Counted from the stretch's first letter, positions 34,182 through 43,832 are shown. The stretch is DNA of 64,000 nt from Qipengyuania_B sp965214525 (GCA_965214525.1 OZ243959.1:310001-374000), one strand, 5' to 3'. A program made the numbers and translations. The notes: generated from the letters alone by a model not told the origin.

Positions 34182-34853
34182 TCAGTTTCCTTTGGGAGCA
34201 TCGGGTTGATTGTCGGGGTAAGCGCGCTGGAACGCAGGCAAAGCGAGGCACGCCTGCTCGATCCGCACCATGCGGGGTAGCGTCGTGAAATCAAAGCCGA
34301 ACCTGCGGGCATTATACATCTGCGGCAGCAGGACGACTTCGAACAAGCCGGGCCGATCCATGAGGCAATCGCCGGTGGCCAATGCTTTCAACCGGCTTTC
34401 CAGCGGATATAACGTTTGCTGGAGCCAATGGCGATACCATCGGTCGACAGCGGATTGGTCCTGACCGTATTCGCTTTTCAGATAATTCAGAACGCGCAGG
34501 TTCATTGGAGCGTGAAGCTCGGTCGCGATCGCGTAGGCGAGTTCGCGCACGATATATCGATTGTGCAAGTCGCCGGGCAGCAAAGGCGGCGATGGGTAGG
34601 CCTCCTCCAGCCATTCGATAATCGCCATGGATTGCACCAGAGCGCGACCGTTCGCCTCCAGCATGGGCACGGTGGCGAAGGGGTTGCGTCCGGTAAATTC
34701 AGGCTGCTGTTGAGCCCCCTCGACCAGGTTCACCGGCACGTAGTCGTAAGGCAGGCCCTTGAGTTCCAAGGCGCAGCGCACCCGGTAGCTGGTCGAACTG
34801 CGAAAATAACCGAAGAGGCGCAGGTTGGGCGGCGCGGCGTCGTCCATGTTCAT
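34182..34853 (-). CDS. maiA: maleylacetoacetate isomerase (zeta-class GST)
   Basis: 223 residues of zeta glutathione S-transferase. The GSH-site signature is LFGYFRSSTSYRVRCALELKG (SSxSxRVR), followed by GRNPFATVPMLEANG, QSMAIIEWLEEAYP (cis-Pro and Ser/Glu GSH contacts) and the C-terminal all-helical domain with LFEVVLLPQMYNARRFGFD. It isomerises maleylacetoacetate to fumarylacetoacetate with glutathione, feeding the FAH-family enzyme encoded next. ATG at 34853 has GTAGG upstream; an ATG two codons later is possible. It lies between gcdH-like and FAH genes on the minus strand, with short spacers, in one operon. Confidence 0.93.
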   Translation of the reverse strand: MNMDDAAPPNLRLFGYFRSSTSYRVRCALELKGLPYDYVPVNLVEGAQQQPEFTGRNPFATVPMLEANGRALVQSMAIIEWLEEAYPSPPLLPGDLHNRYIVRELAYAIATELHAPMNLRVLNYLKSEYGQDQSAVDRWYRHWLQQTLYPLESRLKALATGDCLMDRPGLFEVVLLPQMYNARRFGFDFTTLPRMVRIEQACLALPAFQRAYPDNQPDAPKGN

Positions 34854-34884
34854 CCTACTCGCGCGGTGGCGGAGCGTTCCGCGG

Positions 34885-36069
<1,185 letters not shown>

Positions 36070-36106
36070 GTTGTCTCCTGTCGGTTCGGGCGGGGCACAC
36101 CATCGG

Positions 36107-36574
36107 TCAGCATATCGCTGACAGCTTGCGATAGGTGCCGGTATCGCTTTCTCCGGTGACGAAGTAAGGGCCAAGCGTCAACCAGGCATGGAAATCCGTC
36201 CCTCCCCCCAGAGGCCGCTTCGCAGCGCCGATATGCAGGGTGGACGGAATGCCGCGTCGGTGGAGCATCTGGCGTGCCGAGAGGGCAAGCGGCAGGCACT
36301 TGACCGTTCCGATTGCATTGCGCGATATCCGTTTTACCGCACGAGCGACTGCCGTGGCATGATCCCGCTCGGCAGGCGTAAGATAACGGCCAGGTGCATC
36401 GCCGCCTGGTCGCTGATCGATCAAGCTTTGCTGCCAGAAAGTCAGCGGGACCATCCACACGCGCAAACGATAACGGCTCAACACGAATACCGCCTCGAGA
36501 AGCAGCCACCTTTCGCAAGTGTCCAAAGCCGCGTAAGTCGAAATCTTCGACGAAATAGCCGACAGGATGGTCAG
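36107..36574 (-). CDS. lasso-peptide B2-like (transglutaminase-type) protein, orphan
   Basis: About 155 residues. The C-terminal two-thirds match the Transglut_core3/lasso B2 pattern: CLPLALSARQMLHRRGIPSTLHIG, with the catalytic Cys in TVKCLPL, and FHAWLTLGPY with the catalytic His. The N-terminal part includes ERWLLLEAVFVLSRYRLRVW, a hydrophobic helix also seen in B2 proteins. In lasso systems B2 is the leader protease acting with B1 (PqqD-like) and C (asparagine-synthetase-like); none is present here, nor an obvious precursor. Start: CTG at 36574 overlaps the response-regulator stop as CTGA; ATG at 36622 would overlap it by 52 bases. It is coupled to a single-domain response regulator, which is unusual. 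Confidence 0.75.
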   Translation of the reverse strand: MTILSAISSKISTYAALDTCERWLLLEAVFVLSRYRLRVWMVPLTFWQQSLIDQRPGGDAPGRYLTPAERDHATAVARAVKRISRNAIGTVKCLPLALSARQMLHRRGIPSTLHIGAAKRPLGGGTDFHAWLTLGPYFVTGESDTGTYRKLSAIC

Positions 36575-36927
36575 TTGCCCAACGTCTCCGCAACCGTCGC
36601 CAGCATACGGTCTGGCGGACAAGGCTTGGTAAGTGCTGGAGAACTCGGGAACTTGGCCTTCATTTCCGCCGCTGTCGAACGACCGCTGTGGAATATGATC
36701 GGAACATTCTCGTCCATTAGTATCTGCGCCAGGGGATAGGAGACACCATCCCCCAGTTCCACGTCGAGGATTGCCAGATCGGGTTTGTTCTTCTGAAACG
36801 CCAGCATCGCGGACGACATGTCGCCATGCGGTCCTTCGACGAGGTAACCCGCTTCCGAAACGGTATCACACAGATCGCAGCCGATGACGCCCTCGTCCTC
36901 AGCTACCAGAATGACTGGTTGTTCCAT
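36571..36927 (-). CDS. single-domain response regulator
   Basis: 118 residues, only a CheY-like receiver. It begins MEQPVILVAEDEGVIGCDL with the acidic pair in AEDEG, the phospho-acceptor Asp in LAILDVELGDG, the Ser/Thr switch position in IIFHSGRS and the Lys in ALTKPCPPD. No output domain follows, so it acts through protein contacts, as in histidine phosphorelays. The sequence type (DVELGDG, LTKP) is common downstream of alphaproteobacterial HWE kinases; no kinase is in the window. A possible GGAAC element lies in the 73-bp upstream gap but its -10 match is weak. The gene is translationally coupled to the B2-like gene. Confidence 0.9.
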   Translation of the reverse strand: MEQPVILVAEDEGVIGCDLCDTVSEAGYLVEGPHGDMSSAMLAFQKNKPDLAILDVELGDGVSYPLAQILMDENVPIIFHSGRSTAAEMKAKFPSSPALTKPCPPDRMLATVAETLGN

Positions 36928-37000
36928 TGGTATCTGGCCTTTATTCCCACCGTCGCCAGCAAGCTTTAATGCGGCGGTTAACCATAAGTTCCCGATGATT

Positions 37001-37606
37001 TCACAATTTGCCGAATTTCTCTTCGTAGGCATGCGCGTTGCCAGTGGCGAGCATGCGCGCCTGTTCGACCCAGCTATCCCGGCGAATGCGTCCTTCAAAC
37101 CGTCCCAACTGGCTGTCGATCCGATCGATATCTGCGTCCGTCCATTCCGCGATCTGCTGGTATGAGATGACGCCCAATTCCTTAAGTCGAACGCTCAGTT
37201 TGGGGCCGACACCCTTGATGCGGGTCAGGTCGTCCTCGTAGTCCGTCCGCGTGATTTCGGTGTCGGCGCTGTTGTCCACCGGCGGGGGGGGCGGCGGCTG
37301 CGCCTGCAACGTGGCGGCGGATACGGCGGACCCTGCACCGGCTACTCCGGCAGGGGTGACAACCGGTGTTGCCGGTGGAGGGGGGTCCGGCTGCTCGATC
37401 CCGGTAACAGTGTCCTTGGACACCGGGGCTGTGTCGATCAACGCCTGGTTGCGGCCCGCGCGCTCCGCCCCTTCGTCGAGGACGTCGCGCCGGTCGCGCG
37501 TGACCCGCGTCGTGCGCTTGGCATGAAACACGTACCAAGCGATTGCCAGGCCGATCAAGAAAGCGATCAACAGCAGTAGCCAGTTGGCTTCGACCATTTC
37601 CATCAT
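37001..37606 (-). CDS. membrane-anchored helix-hairpin-helix protein
   Basis: 201 residues. One N-terminal membrane helix (ANWLLLLIAFLIGLAIAWYVF) is followed by a charged segment and a long Pro/Ala-rich linker. The C-terminal domain DDLTRIKGVGPKLSVRLKEL carries the helix-hairpin-helix glycine turn (GVGPKL) and continues QQIAEWTDADIDRIDSQLG. This type of domain, similar to one at the end of ribosomal protein L21 variants and other alphaproteobacterial proteins, may bind nucleic acid or protein near the membrane. The ATG overlaps the stop of the small membrane protein gene (ATGA), so the two are co-translated. Function unknown. Confidence 0.82.
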   Translation of the reverse strand: MMEMVEANWLLLLIAFLIGLAIAWYVFHAKRTTRVTRDRRDVLDEGAERAGRNQALIDTAPVSKDTVTGIEQPDPPPPATPVVTPAGVAGAGSAVSAATLQAQPPPPPPVDNSADTEITRTDYEDDLTRIKGVGPKLSVRLKELGVISYQQIAEWTDADIDRIDSQLGRFEGRIRRDSWVEQARMLATGNAHAYEEKFGKL

Positions 37607-37719
37607 GGTTCCGGGTTCCCTTCATCCGTCATTTCGGTACCCCATACGAGCCAGCCTGCCCCGATGCCCAGCACATAAGCGATCATCGCCAGCACTAGCA
37701 ATTCCATTGCCACCGGCAT
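37603..37719 (-). CDS. small single-pass membrane protein (38 residues)
   Basis: A very short gene. Starting at ATG 37719 it reads MPVAMELLVLAMIAYVLGIG and then AGWLVWGTEMTDEGNPEP: one hydrophobic helix with a short acidic tail. It lies four bases after the OmpA-family gene, and its stop overlaps the ATG of the helix-hairpin-helix membrane protein (ATGA), so it is the middle member of a three-gene envelope operon. The tight spacing on both sides and clear membrane character make it a real gene rather than chance. Function unknown; it could be a subunit that pairs with the next protein in the membrane. Confidence 0.72.
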   Translation of the reverse strand: MPVAMELLVLAMIAYVLGIGAGWLVWGTEMTDEGNPEP

Positions 37720-37723
37720 GGCG

Positions 37724-38467
37724 CTACCGAGCCGCCGGGGTATCGACGGGCGTGGGTACAAGCGGCTGTTTGGCAATAACCGAGAACTCGATGCGCCGGT
37801 TCGCCGGATCGGAGGGGTCCAGCCCCTCCACCGGCTCGCGCGAGCCGACCCCTTCGGCACGCAAGCCATCAGCGGGTATCCCGTCGGCAAGCAAGGCGCG
37901 CCGGACAGCGTCCGCCCGGTCTTGCGACAGTGCCACGTTCACCCGTTCGGAACCGGACTGATCGGTATGGCCGATTATGGCGATGACCGCGCCGGTGCAC
38001 GGTTTCAATGCATTGGCAACTTCGTCGAGCAGCAAGACGCTCGCTTTGTCGATCTCGGAGCTCGATTCCTCGAACCTGATCGAACGCGCGTTCAGCAGCG
38101 CCGCCACATCGTCCTGACAATGCAAAGGCGACAAATCGGCGGTGCCGCTTTCGGCGTTCATCGTTCCATCAGACCAGAACACCCCGCCAACACCGGGAAC
38201 GGCCGCGACCGCCTTCGCCGCACGTTCGCGAGTAATTTCAGTCTGCCCTTCGCCCTGCGACAGGTTGGCGTGGCGGGATGGCCATCCCGTCCCGCTCAAA
38301 AAGCTCGCACGGATTGGTCCGGCATTCGCCCTGCGCAGGGCGAGTTCGGCACGCGCTTCGAGTTGGGCGGCCGTTTTCGGACCGTAACTTGCTGCAAACA
38401 CCAGCGAAATTGCCATCACGAGCAGGCCGCCCGCCAATATTAACAATCTGTCGACCGTGCGAAGCAT
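37724..38467 (-). CDS. OmpA-family peptidoglycan-associated protein
   Basis: 247 residues. An N-terminal membrane helix (RLLILAGGLLVMAISLVFA) acts as a signal anchor. Next comes a BON-like segment (EITRERAAKAVAAVPGVGGVFW) and a C-terminal OmpA domain: LLLDEVANALKPCTGAVIAI, then IGHTDQSGSERVNVALSQDR and ADAVRRALLADGIPADGL. The domain binds diaminopimelate in peptidoglycan. There are no beta-barrel repeats, so it is anchored by the inner membrane and reaches into the periplasm. It starts an operon with two small membrane proteins downstream, and the flippase gene ends 67 bp upstream. Confidence 0.88.
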   Translation of the reverse strand: MLRTVDRLLILAGGLLVMAISLVFAASYGPKTAAQLEARAELALRRANAGPIRASFLSGTGWPSRHANLSQGEGQTEITRERAAKAVAAVPGVGGVFWSDGTMNAESGTADLSPLHCQDDVAALLNARSIRFEESSSEIDKASVLLLDEVANALKPCTGAVIAIIGHTDQSGSERVNVALSQDRADAVRRALLADGIPADGLRAEGVGSREPVEGLDPSDPANRRIEFSVIAKQPLVPTPVDTPAAR

Positions 38468-38533
38468 GCCGCCCTCCTATGCATTTGCCGTGCTGTAGGA
38501 AAGGGCCGTTTGCGCACTGCTACGCTAGCGTGC

Positions 38534-40069
38534 CTAGGGCCCTGCCATTGGCGGCGGACGGCGCAAGTCGGGATCACTGGCAAGGTCCGGGGGTGTGGGA
38601 GAGGGTTGGCGAAACAGCACCCGGTCTTCTGGGCCGAAGCCTCGTCGCCAGATGACGATCCCGTAGACCGCGAGGATGGCCGGTATCCCCACGACCAATT
38701 CCAGCCATTCGGGAAGCAGGGTGGACGCCATGCCGACCAGCACGGCCGCTGCCGTGGCCCACACCAGCGCCCAGCGCCAGTTGCCCACCGGTTCGCGTAG
38801 GATTCGCTGGAGCAACGCCGCCTTGACCAGCGAGGCGAACGCAAGGGACAGGGCAAGGGCAATGGCCGCCGCCGCCGTCTTGAACGGCTCTGCCCTTCCA
38901 AGCCGTTCGACCAGCAGGATCAGCCCTACGGTAAGCACAGCCTGAAAGCCGATCGTCAGGACGGAGATAACCAGGTTGCGGACCCGTGCGACATAGACCA
39001 GCACCGCCTCTGCGACGACGGCTTTGGCAGCGACGACCTCTGCCGCCAGCAGGAACGCCAGCGCTCCCGTACCGCCAACGAAATTCGGACCGACCAAACC
39101 CATGACCGCCTCGCCCGGGATACCCAATGCCAAGGCGATTCCGGCCTGGGCCGCGATGATCCAGAAGCCCACCTGCCGTACCTGCTTGGCAATGGCAGCG
39201 TAATTGCGCTCCTTCAGGTTGCGGGTAATGACGGGGCCAAGGATCGGCTCGAAACTGGTCTTCAGCTTTTGCGGCAGGCTCGCCACCTGCTGCGCGACGT
39301 AATACACGCCGACCGCCGTGGGGCTGGCGAAGAAGCCGAGGATGAATATGTCGACCCGGCGCGTGCCCCATTCGATCGCATCCGCGGTCGCCAATGGCAA
39401 GGCGCGGGTCGTGGTGCGGCGCAGCCTTTGCAGAGATGGCCGCCAGGCTTGCGGCAGCCCGTAGCTGCGCAGGAAGGGGATAAGGGCGGTGACCAGCCCC
39501 GCATAGATCGACAGCAGGTAGGCGAGCGACAGGCCCGCATCGGGAATGACGAAATAGAGCACCCCCGCCATGATCGAAATGGTCCAGGGCTCGATGACCG
39601 CCCGGGCCCGCACGGTTGTCGCAATGTCGAAGCGATAGGCTTGTGCGGCCAGCAGGATTTCCGTGACCGCGTAGGCTGGGATGGCCAGGATCAGCAGTCG
39701 GTCAAGGGGATCGCCGATACCATTAGGGAACATCGGTCCGGGCACGAACCACAGCAAGACCGCCGCTGCTATCGAGAAGGCCGCGGCAAGAAGCAATCCG
39801 TCGAACACGAGGTTGGTCGGCGGCTCGTCACTATCGGAAAGCCGCTGCGCCAGCCCGCGCTTTTCACCCAAGGAACAAAGCAACGCCGCCAGTTCCACGA
39901 TGACCAGTGCCGAGGCGAAGCGGCCCAGCGCTTCGGCTCCGTAGAGGCGTCCGGCAATGAACAGGAACGGGATGCGTGCTGCCAAGCGCAGCAGGAAGCC
40001 AAGTATATTGGTACGGCCGCCCCTGGCCAGCGCCGCGATGTCGCCATCGCTGGCGGACTGATCGCTCAA
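38534..40069 (-). CDS. polysaccharide flippase (Wzx/MOP superfamily)
   Basis: 511 residues with about twelve to fourteen hydrophobic segments, such as FLLRLAARIPFLFIAGRLYG, LDRLLILAIPAYAVTEILLA and VDIFILGFFASPTAVGVYYVA. The pattern, including the N-terminal RGGRTNILGFLLR and GAEALGRFASALVIVELAAL, is that of Wzx-type flippases which move lipid-linked oligosaccharides across the inner membrane. The start is TTG at 40069, overlapping the gpsA stop as TTGA. It is unlinked to the main polysaccharide operon at 25932-33171 but may serve it, since no other flippase is present in the window. Confidence 0.87.
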   Translation of the reverse strand: MSDQSASDGDIAALARGGRTNILGFLLRLAARIPFLFIAGRLYGAEALGRFASALVIVELAALLCSLGEKRGLAQRLSDSDEPPTNLVFDGLLLAAAFSIAAAVLLWFVPGPMFPNGIGDPLDRLLILAIPAYAVTEILLAAQAYRFDIATTVRARAVIEPWTISIMAGVLYFVIPDAGLSLAYLLSIYAGLVTALIPFLRSYGLPQAWRPSLQRLRRTTTRALPLATADAIEWGTRRVDIFILGFFASPTAVGVYYVAQQVASLPQKLKTSFEPILGPVITRNLKERNYAAIAKQVRQVGFWIIAAQAGIALALGIPGEAVMGLVGPNFVGGTGALAFLLAAEVVAAKAVVAEAVLVYVARVRNLVISVLTIGFQAVLTVGLILLVERLGRAEPFKTAAAAIALALSLAFASLVKAALLQRILREPVGNWRWALVWATAAAVLVGMASTLLPEWLELVVGIPAILAVYGIVIWRRGFGPEDRVLFRQPSPTPPDLASDPDLRRPPPMAGP

Positions 40070-41082
40070 TCGGGTGCCCCCCGTTCAGCGGTCAGCGGCC
40101 GGGCCAGAAGACCGCCGACCACTTCGCGCGGCGAGGCTCCTTGCAAAAGCCGATAAACGGCAGTGACGATCGGCATGGCGATTGCGTGTCGCGCGCACAG
40201 TTCGACGAGCACGCCAGCCGTATGCGCGCCTTCGGCGACGGTTCGCCGGTTAGCCAGCAGGTTTGCCGCCCGCTCGCCTTTACCGATCGCTTTGCCGAGC
40301 GAGAAGTTGCGGCTGGAAGAGGAGGAACAGGTTAGCACCAGATCGCCCAGGCCGCACAGGCCCGCCAGGGTTTCCGCCTCGGCCCCCATCGCCGCACCGA
40401 AGCGCAGCATTTCGGCATAGCCGCGGGCGATCAGGGCCGCCCGGGCGTTCTGTCCCAAGGCCAGCCCGTCAACCACACCGCAAGCGATGGCAAGGACATT
40501 CTTGACCGCCCCGCCAATCTCCGCCCCGATCACATCCTGCGAGAAGTACGGGCGGAAAGCAGGGCGAGCAATGGCAGGCGAAATGCGGTCCCACTGGCCG
40601 GCTCCGCCACTACAGGCCAGCGTAACTGCCGTCGGCAAGCCGGCAGCAACCTCATGCGCGAATGTCGGGCCCGATAGCACCGCGATATCGCTATTGGCGG
40701 CATGGCGGCGGGCCACCTCGTTCATCAGGGCCCCCGACGAGGCCTCGATCCCCTTGGAGCATAGGATCAAATCGGCGGGACAAACCCGCATTTGCGCCAG
40801 CACGGCGCCGGTGTGCTGCGCGGGGGTGACGATCAGCAGGATGTCGAGCGCCTCCATGTCTGAAAGATCGGCGGTAACGCCGATGCTCGCTGGCAGGGCA
40901 ATGCCCGGCAGATACAACGTATTGGTGCGGTGCTGTCGTATCTCTTCCACCAGTTCCGGTTCACGCGCCCACAATCGCACCGTGCGACCCTCGCCAGCCA
41001 GCATGATGGCGAGCGCCGTGCCCCACGCGCCTGCGCCCAGCACGCCGATGGTTCGCTGCACGGGCGGAGACGAGTTGCTCAA
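40066..41082 (-). CDS. gpsA: NAD(P)-dependent glycerol-3-phosphate dehydrogenase
   Basis: 338 residues. The N-terminal dinucleotide-binding loop IGVLGAGAWGTALAIMLAGEG, RTVRLWAREPE, the substrate-site LILCSKGIEASSGALMNEV, LSGPTFAHEVAAGLPTAVTL, and the catalytic region EIGGAVKNVLAIACGVVDGL with conserved Lys are all present, then LCGLGDLVLTCSSSSSRNFS. It reduces dihydroxyacetone phosphate to sn-glycerol 3-phosphate for phospholipid synthesis. The TTG start at 41082 overlaps the tsaD stop as TTGA. The adjacency tsaD-gpsA is common in Sphingomonadales and other alphaproteobacteria. Confidence 0.96.
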   Translation of the reverse strand: MSNSSPPVQRTIGVLGAGAWGTALAIMLAGEGRTVRLWAREPELVEEIRQHRTNTLYLPGIALPASIGVTADLSDMEALDILLIVTPAQHTGAVLAQMRVCPADLILCSKGIEASSGALMNEVARRHAANSDIAVLSGPTFAHEVAAGLPTAVTLACSGGAGQWDRISPAIARPAFRPYFSQDVIGAEIGGAVKNVLAIACGVVDGLALGQNARAALIARGYAEMLRFGAAMGAEAETLAGLCGLGDLVLTCSSSSSRNFSLGKAIGKGERAANLLANRRTVAEGAHTAGVLVELCARHAIAMPIVTAVYRLLQGASPREVVGGLLARPLTAERGAPD

Positions 41083-42122
41083 GCCTTGACTCCTGCGCCT
41101 CGCGCGGGTGCCGCTTCGGGATCGAGCGGCCAGCGCGGGCGGGCGGGAATGTCCAGGGGATCACCGCGTCCCGACGGCTGCAATGCCCGTCGCTCGCATC
41201 CTGCCCAGGCGATCATCGTCGCATTGTCGGTGCAAAGGGCCAGTGGCGGTGCGACGAAGCGCATCGCGTTGCCCGTCGCAAAGCTTTCCAACGCCGATCG
41301 TACGGCCATGTTCGCGGCGACCCCGCCGGCAACGACGAGTGCCGGAGCGTTCGCAGTCGCGCGGCAGGCATGGGTCAATCTGTCGAGCAGGCAATCGATT
41401 GCCGCCTGCTGGAAGCTCGCGGCGATGTCAGCATCGTCGTATCGTCCCCCTTCCTTCGCCCGCGCGACTGCGCTTTTGAGACCAGCAAACGAAAAATGCG
41501 GCTCGCTGCTGCCCGACAACGGGCGGGGGAGCGGTACGGCGTGTGGATTGCCCTGCCGCGCCAATTGTTCGACCGCGGGGCCACCGGGGAACCCCAGGCC
41601 GAGCACCTTTGCCGTCTTGTCGTATGCTTCGCCCAGCGCGTCGTCGATGGTCGTGGCGAGGCGACGATAACGGCCGACCCCCTCGACCAGCAAGATCTGG
41701 CAGTGCCCCCCGGACACCAGTAGCAGCAGATAAGGGAAGACCAGTTCGGGATCGGTCAGCCGCGGTGATAGCGCATGGCCCTCGAGGTGATTGATCGCCA
41801 GTAGCGGTCTGTCCGCCGCCATCGCCAAGGCCTTGGCGGTGATTAGACCGACCATCACACCGCCAATCAACCCCGGCCCGGCGGTCGCGGCGATCGCGTC
41901 GCATTGGGCGAGGGACAATCCGGCATCCTTCAATACGCGCTCTATCATTGGCGCCAACCGGTCGGCATGGGCACGGGCGGCTATCTCGGGGACGACACCG
42001 CCATAGGGACTATGAAAGTCATCCTGCGATGCGACCCGTTCCGCCAAAATCCGGCGATCGCCTGTGACCAGCGCCGCCGCCGTCTCGTCGCAGCTCGACT
42101 CTATTCCCAACACGATACCCAT
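41079..42122 (-). CDS. tsaD: tRNA N6-adenosine threonylcarbamoyltransferase TsaD
   Basis: 347 residues. MGIVLGIESSCDETAAALVT at the start is the family signature, followed by the metal-binding ARAHADRLAPMIERVL (first His of HxxxH-type site), INHLEGHALSPRL, LLLVSGGHCQILLV, and the ATP-site LGLGFPGGPAVEQLA. The C-terminal VVAGGVAANMAVRSALE and CTDNATMIAWAG complete the ASKHA fold. With TsaB/TsaE/TsaC it makes the t6A37 modification of ANN-decoding tRNAs. It leads the minus-strand operon tsaD-gpsA-flippase and is divergent from hemC, with a 45-bp shared upstream region. Confidence 0.97.
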   Translation of the reverse strand: MGIVLGIESSCDETAAALVTGDRRILAERVASQDDFHSPYGGVVPEIAARAHADRLAPMIERVLKDAGLSLAQCDAIAATAGPGLIGGVMVGLITAKALAMAADRPLLAINHLEGHALSPRLTDPELVFPYLLLLVSGGHCQILLVEGVGRYRRLATTIDDALGEAYDKTAKVLGLGFPGGPAVEQLARQGNPHAVPLPRPLSGSSEPHFSFAGLKSAVARAKEGGRYDDADIAASFQQAAIDCLLDRLTHACRATANAPALVVAGGVAANMAVRSALESFATGNAMRFVAPPLALCTDNATMIAWAGCERRALQPSGRGDPLDIPARPRWPLDPEAAPARGAGVKA

Positions 42123-42167
42123 CCGCCTTTCCCTTAGCCCAAAGCGGCGCTAGGGCAAACGCCCGTC

Positions 42168-43097
42168 ATGCCCGCTTCTCTTCAACTTCGGCTCGGCACG
42201 AGGCGTTCGCCACTGGCGATGGCGCAGGCTTTCGAAGCGCGCGCACGGCTTTGCGCCGCGCATGATTGGCGCCCTGAGCAAGTGGAATTGGTGCCCGTGG
42301 TCGCAAGCGGAGATCGTATTCAGGATCGACCGCTGGCCGAGATCGGCGGGAAGGCATTGTGGACCCGCGAACTCGATGCGTTCCTGGCGGACGGGCGGAT
42401 CGATGCCGCGGTACATTCGATGAAGGATGTGGAAACCGTGCGTCCCGCCGAACTGACCATCGCTGCAACATTGCCTCGGGCCGACCGGCGCGACCGGCTG
42501 ATCGGGGCGAGTGCGCTAGCCGATCTCCCCCCGGGCGCGATTGTGGGGACCAGCGCGCCCCGCCGCGCCGCGCAACTGCTTTGGCATCGCCCCGATTGCA
42601 AGGTTGTCTCGATCCGGGGCAATGTAGACACGCGGCTGGCGAAGCTCGCCGGTGGGGCGGTCGATGCAACCTTTCTGGCCGCAGCAGGGCTCGACCGGCT
42701 GGATCGACACTCGGTCGGAGCGGTGCTGGAGAGCGACATGTGGCTTCCGGCACCCGCGCAAGGGGCTATCGGATTGGAATGCCGGACCAACGATATGCGC
42801 GTGCGGGATTTGCTTGCGGCGGTCGATCATCCGACCACGCACGCCGAAATTGCGAGCGAACGTGCTTTTTTGGACGGGCTGGGTGGAACCTGCCACAGTC
42901 CGATAGCGGTCGTGACCGCCTGGCTTGGCCATCGGATCGAGCTTACTGCCAGCCTGTTCAGCCCCGACGGGGCCGAGCGCACGGACGGTGCCCTGCTGCT
43001 GGACCCTGCTGAACCGTCGCAAGCGCACGAGCTGGCGCGAACGCTGTTGAACAAATCGAGCCCGCGCATCACCGATCATTTCGCGGCGCCGGTTTGA
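42168..43097 (+). CDS. hemC: hydroxymethylbilane synthase (porphobilinogen deaminase)
   Basis: 309 residues. LRLGTRRSPLAMAQAFEARA, DGRIDAAVHSMKDVET (catalytic Asp), IVGTSAPRRAAQLLWHRPD, VSIRGNVDTRLAKLAGG and PAPAQGAIGLECR are all family motifs. The dipyrromethane-cofactor Cys sits in LGGTCHSPIAVV, a variant spacing of the usual GGCxxPI. It polymerises four porphobilinogens for haem synthesis. ATG at 42168, downstream hemD overlaps as TTGA, so the two consecutive pathway enzymes are coupled. Confidence 0.96.
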   Translation: MPASLQLRLGTRRSPLAMAQAFEARARLCAAHDWRPEQVELVPVVASGDRIQDRPLAEIGGKALWTRELDAFLADGRIDAAVHSMKDVETVRPAELTIAATLPRADRRDRLIGASALADLPPGAIVGTSAPRRAAQLLWHRPDCKVVSIRGNVDTRLAKLAGGAVDATFLAAAGLDRLDRHSVGAVLESDMWLPAPAQGAIGLECRTNDMRVRDLLAAVDHPTTHAEIASERAFLDGLGGTCHSPIAVVTAWLGHRIELTASLFSPDGAERTDGALLLDPAEPSQAHELARTLLNKSSPRITDHFAAPV

Positions 43098-43831
43098 CAG
43101 GTGCCATCTTGGCGATCCGGCCGGAGCCGGGATTGACCCGGACGTTGGCATTGGGCGACAGGATCGGGTTGGCGGTCACGGCAATGCCCTTGTTCAAGGT
43201 TCAAACCGTCGCTTGGCAGGCTCCGTTGGCAACACATTATGACGGCATCCTTGCGGGCAGCGCCAATGTATTTCGCCACGGCGGAGCGGGACTCGCAGGG
43301 TTGGTGACCTTGCCCGTTTACGCGGTCGGACGCGAAACCGCCAAGGCTGCCCAAGCCGCCGGGTTCACCGTTCACAGTGTGGGCGAGGGGGGATTGCAAG
43401 AGGTAGTCGACAGGCTGGCCGGACAGCGGGCGCGCCTGCTGCGCTTGGCTGGTGCCGCGCATGTCGATCTGCAACCACCGACCGGCATTTCCATCGATTT
43501 GATGACCGTCTACCGGTTGCAGGCGCTTCCATTGCCTGACGATCGCCTGCCGGTATTGCGGGCGGGGGCCACCGTGCTGCTCCACTCGGCAGCGGCAGCG
43601 CAGCACTTTGCTATGGAATGCGATCGCGTCGGATGCGTGCGATCTGGCATTCGGCTGGCGGCGCTAGGGCCACGCATCGCGAAGGCGGCATGTAGGGGCT
43701 GGGCCGACGTTCGCTGGCCCCGGCACCCCACCGATACCGCGCTGTTGGCATTGGCGCGGGAAATGTGTCAAAAGGCAAACGAGGGACGGATCGAGGGGCC
43801 TGAAGCGATCGAGGGGTCGCGGGATACGTAG
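43094..43831 (+). CDS. hemD: uroporphyrinogen-III synthase
   Basis: 245 residues of the weakly conserved HemD family: ILAIRPEPGLTRTLALGDR at the start, VAMPLFKVQ-type strand (AMPLFKVQTVAWQAP), YDGILAGSANVFRHGG, VYAVGRETAKAAQAAGF, GEGGLQEVVDRL and a C-terminal AKAACRGWADVRWPRHPTD. It closes and inverts ring D of hydroxymethylbilane. The start is TTG at 43094, overlapping hemC by TTGA. Position directly after hemC and before the mitofilin-like gene is the standard alphaproteobacterial order hemC-hemD-hemX/mitofilin. Confidence 0.9.
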   Translation: MTGAILAIRPEPGLTRTLALGDRIGLAVTAMPLFKVQTVAWQAPLATHYDGILAGSANVFRHGGAGLAGLVTLPVYAVGRETAKAAQAAGFTVHSVGEGGLQEVVDRLAGQRARLLRLAGAAHVDLQPPTGISIDLMTVYRLQALPLPDDRLPVLRAGATVLLHSAAAAQHFAMECDRVGCVRSGIRLAALGPRIAKAACRGWADVRWPRHPTDTALLALAREMCQKANEGRIEGPEAIEGSRDT

Positions 43832-43832
43832 C

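Noticed and set aside
36928..37000. GGAAC element as an EcfG promoter for the response regulator
   Set aside because: With N16 spacing the -10 reads CATT, a poor match, so it was not annotated.
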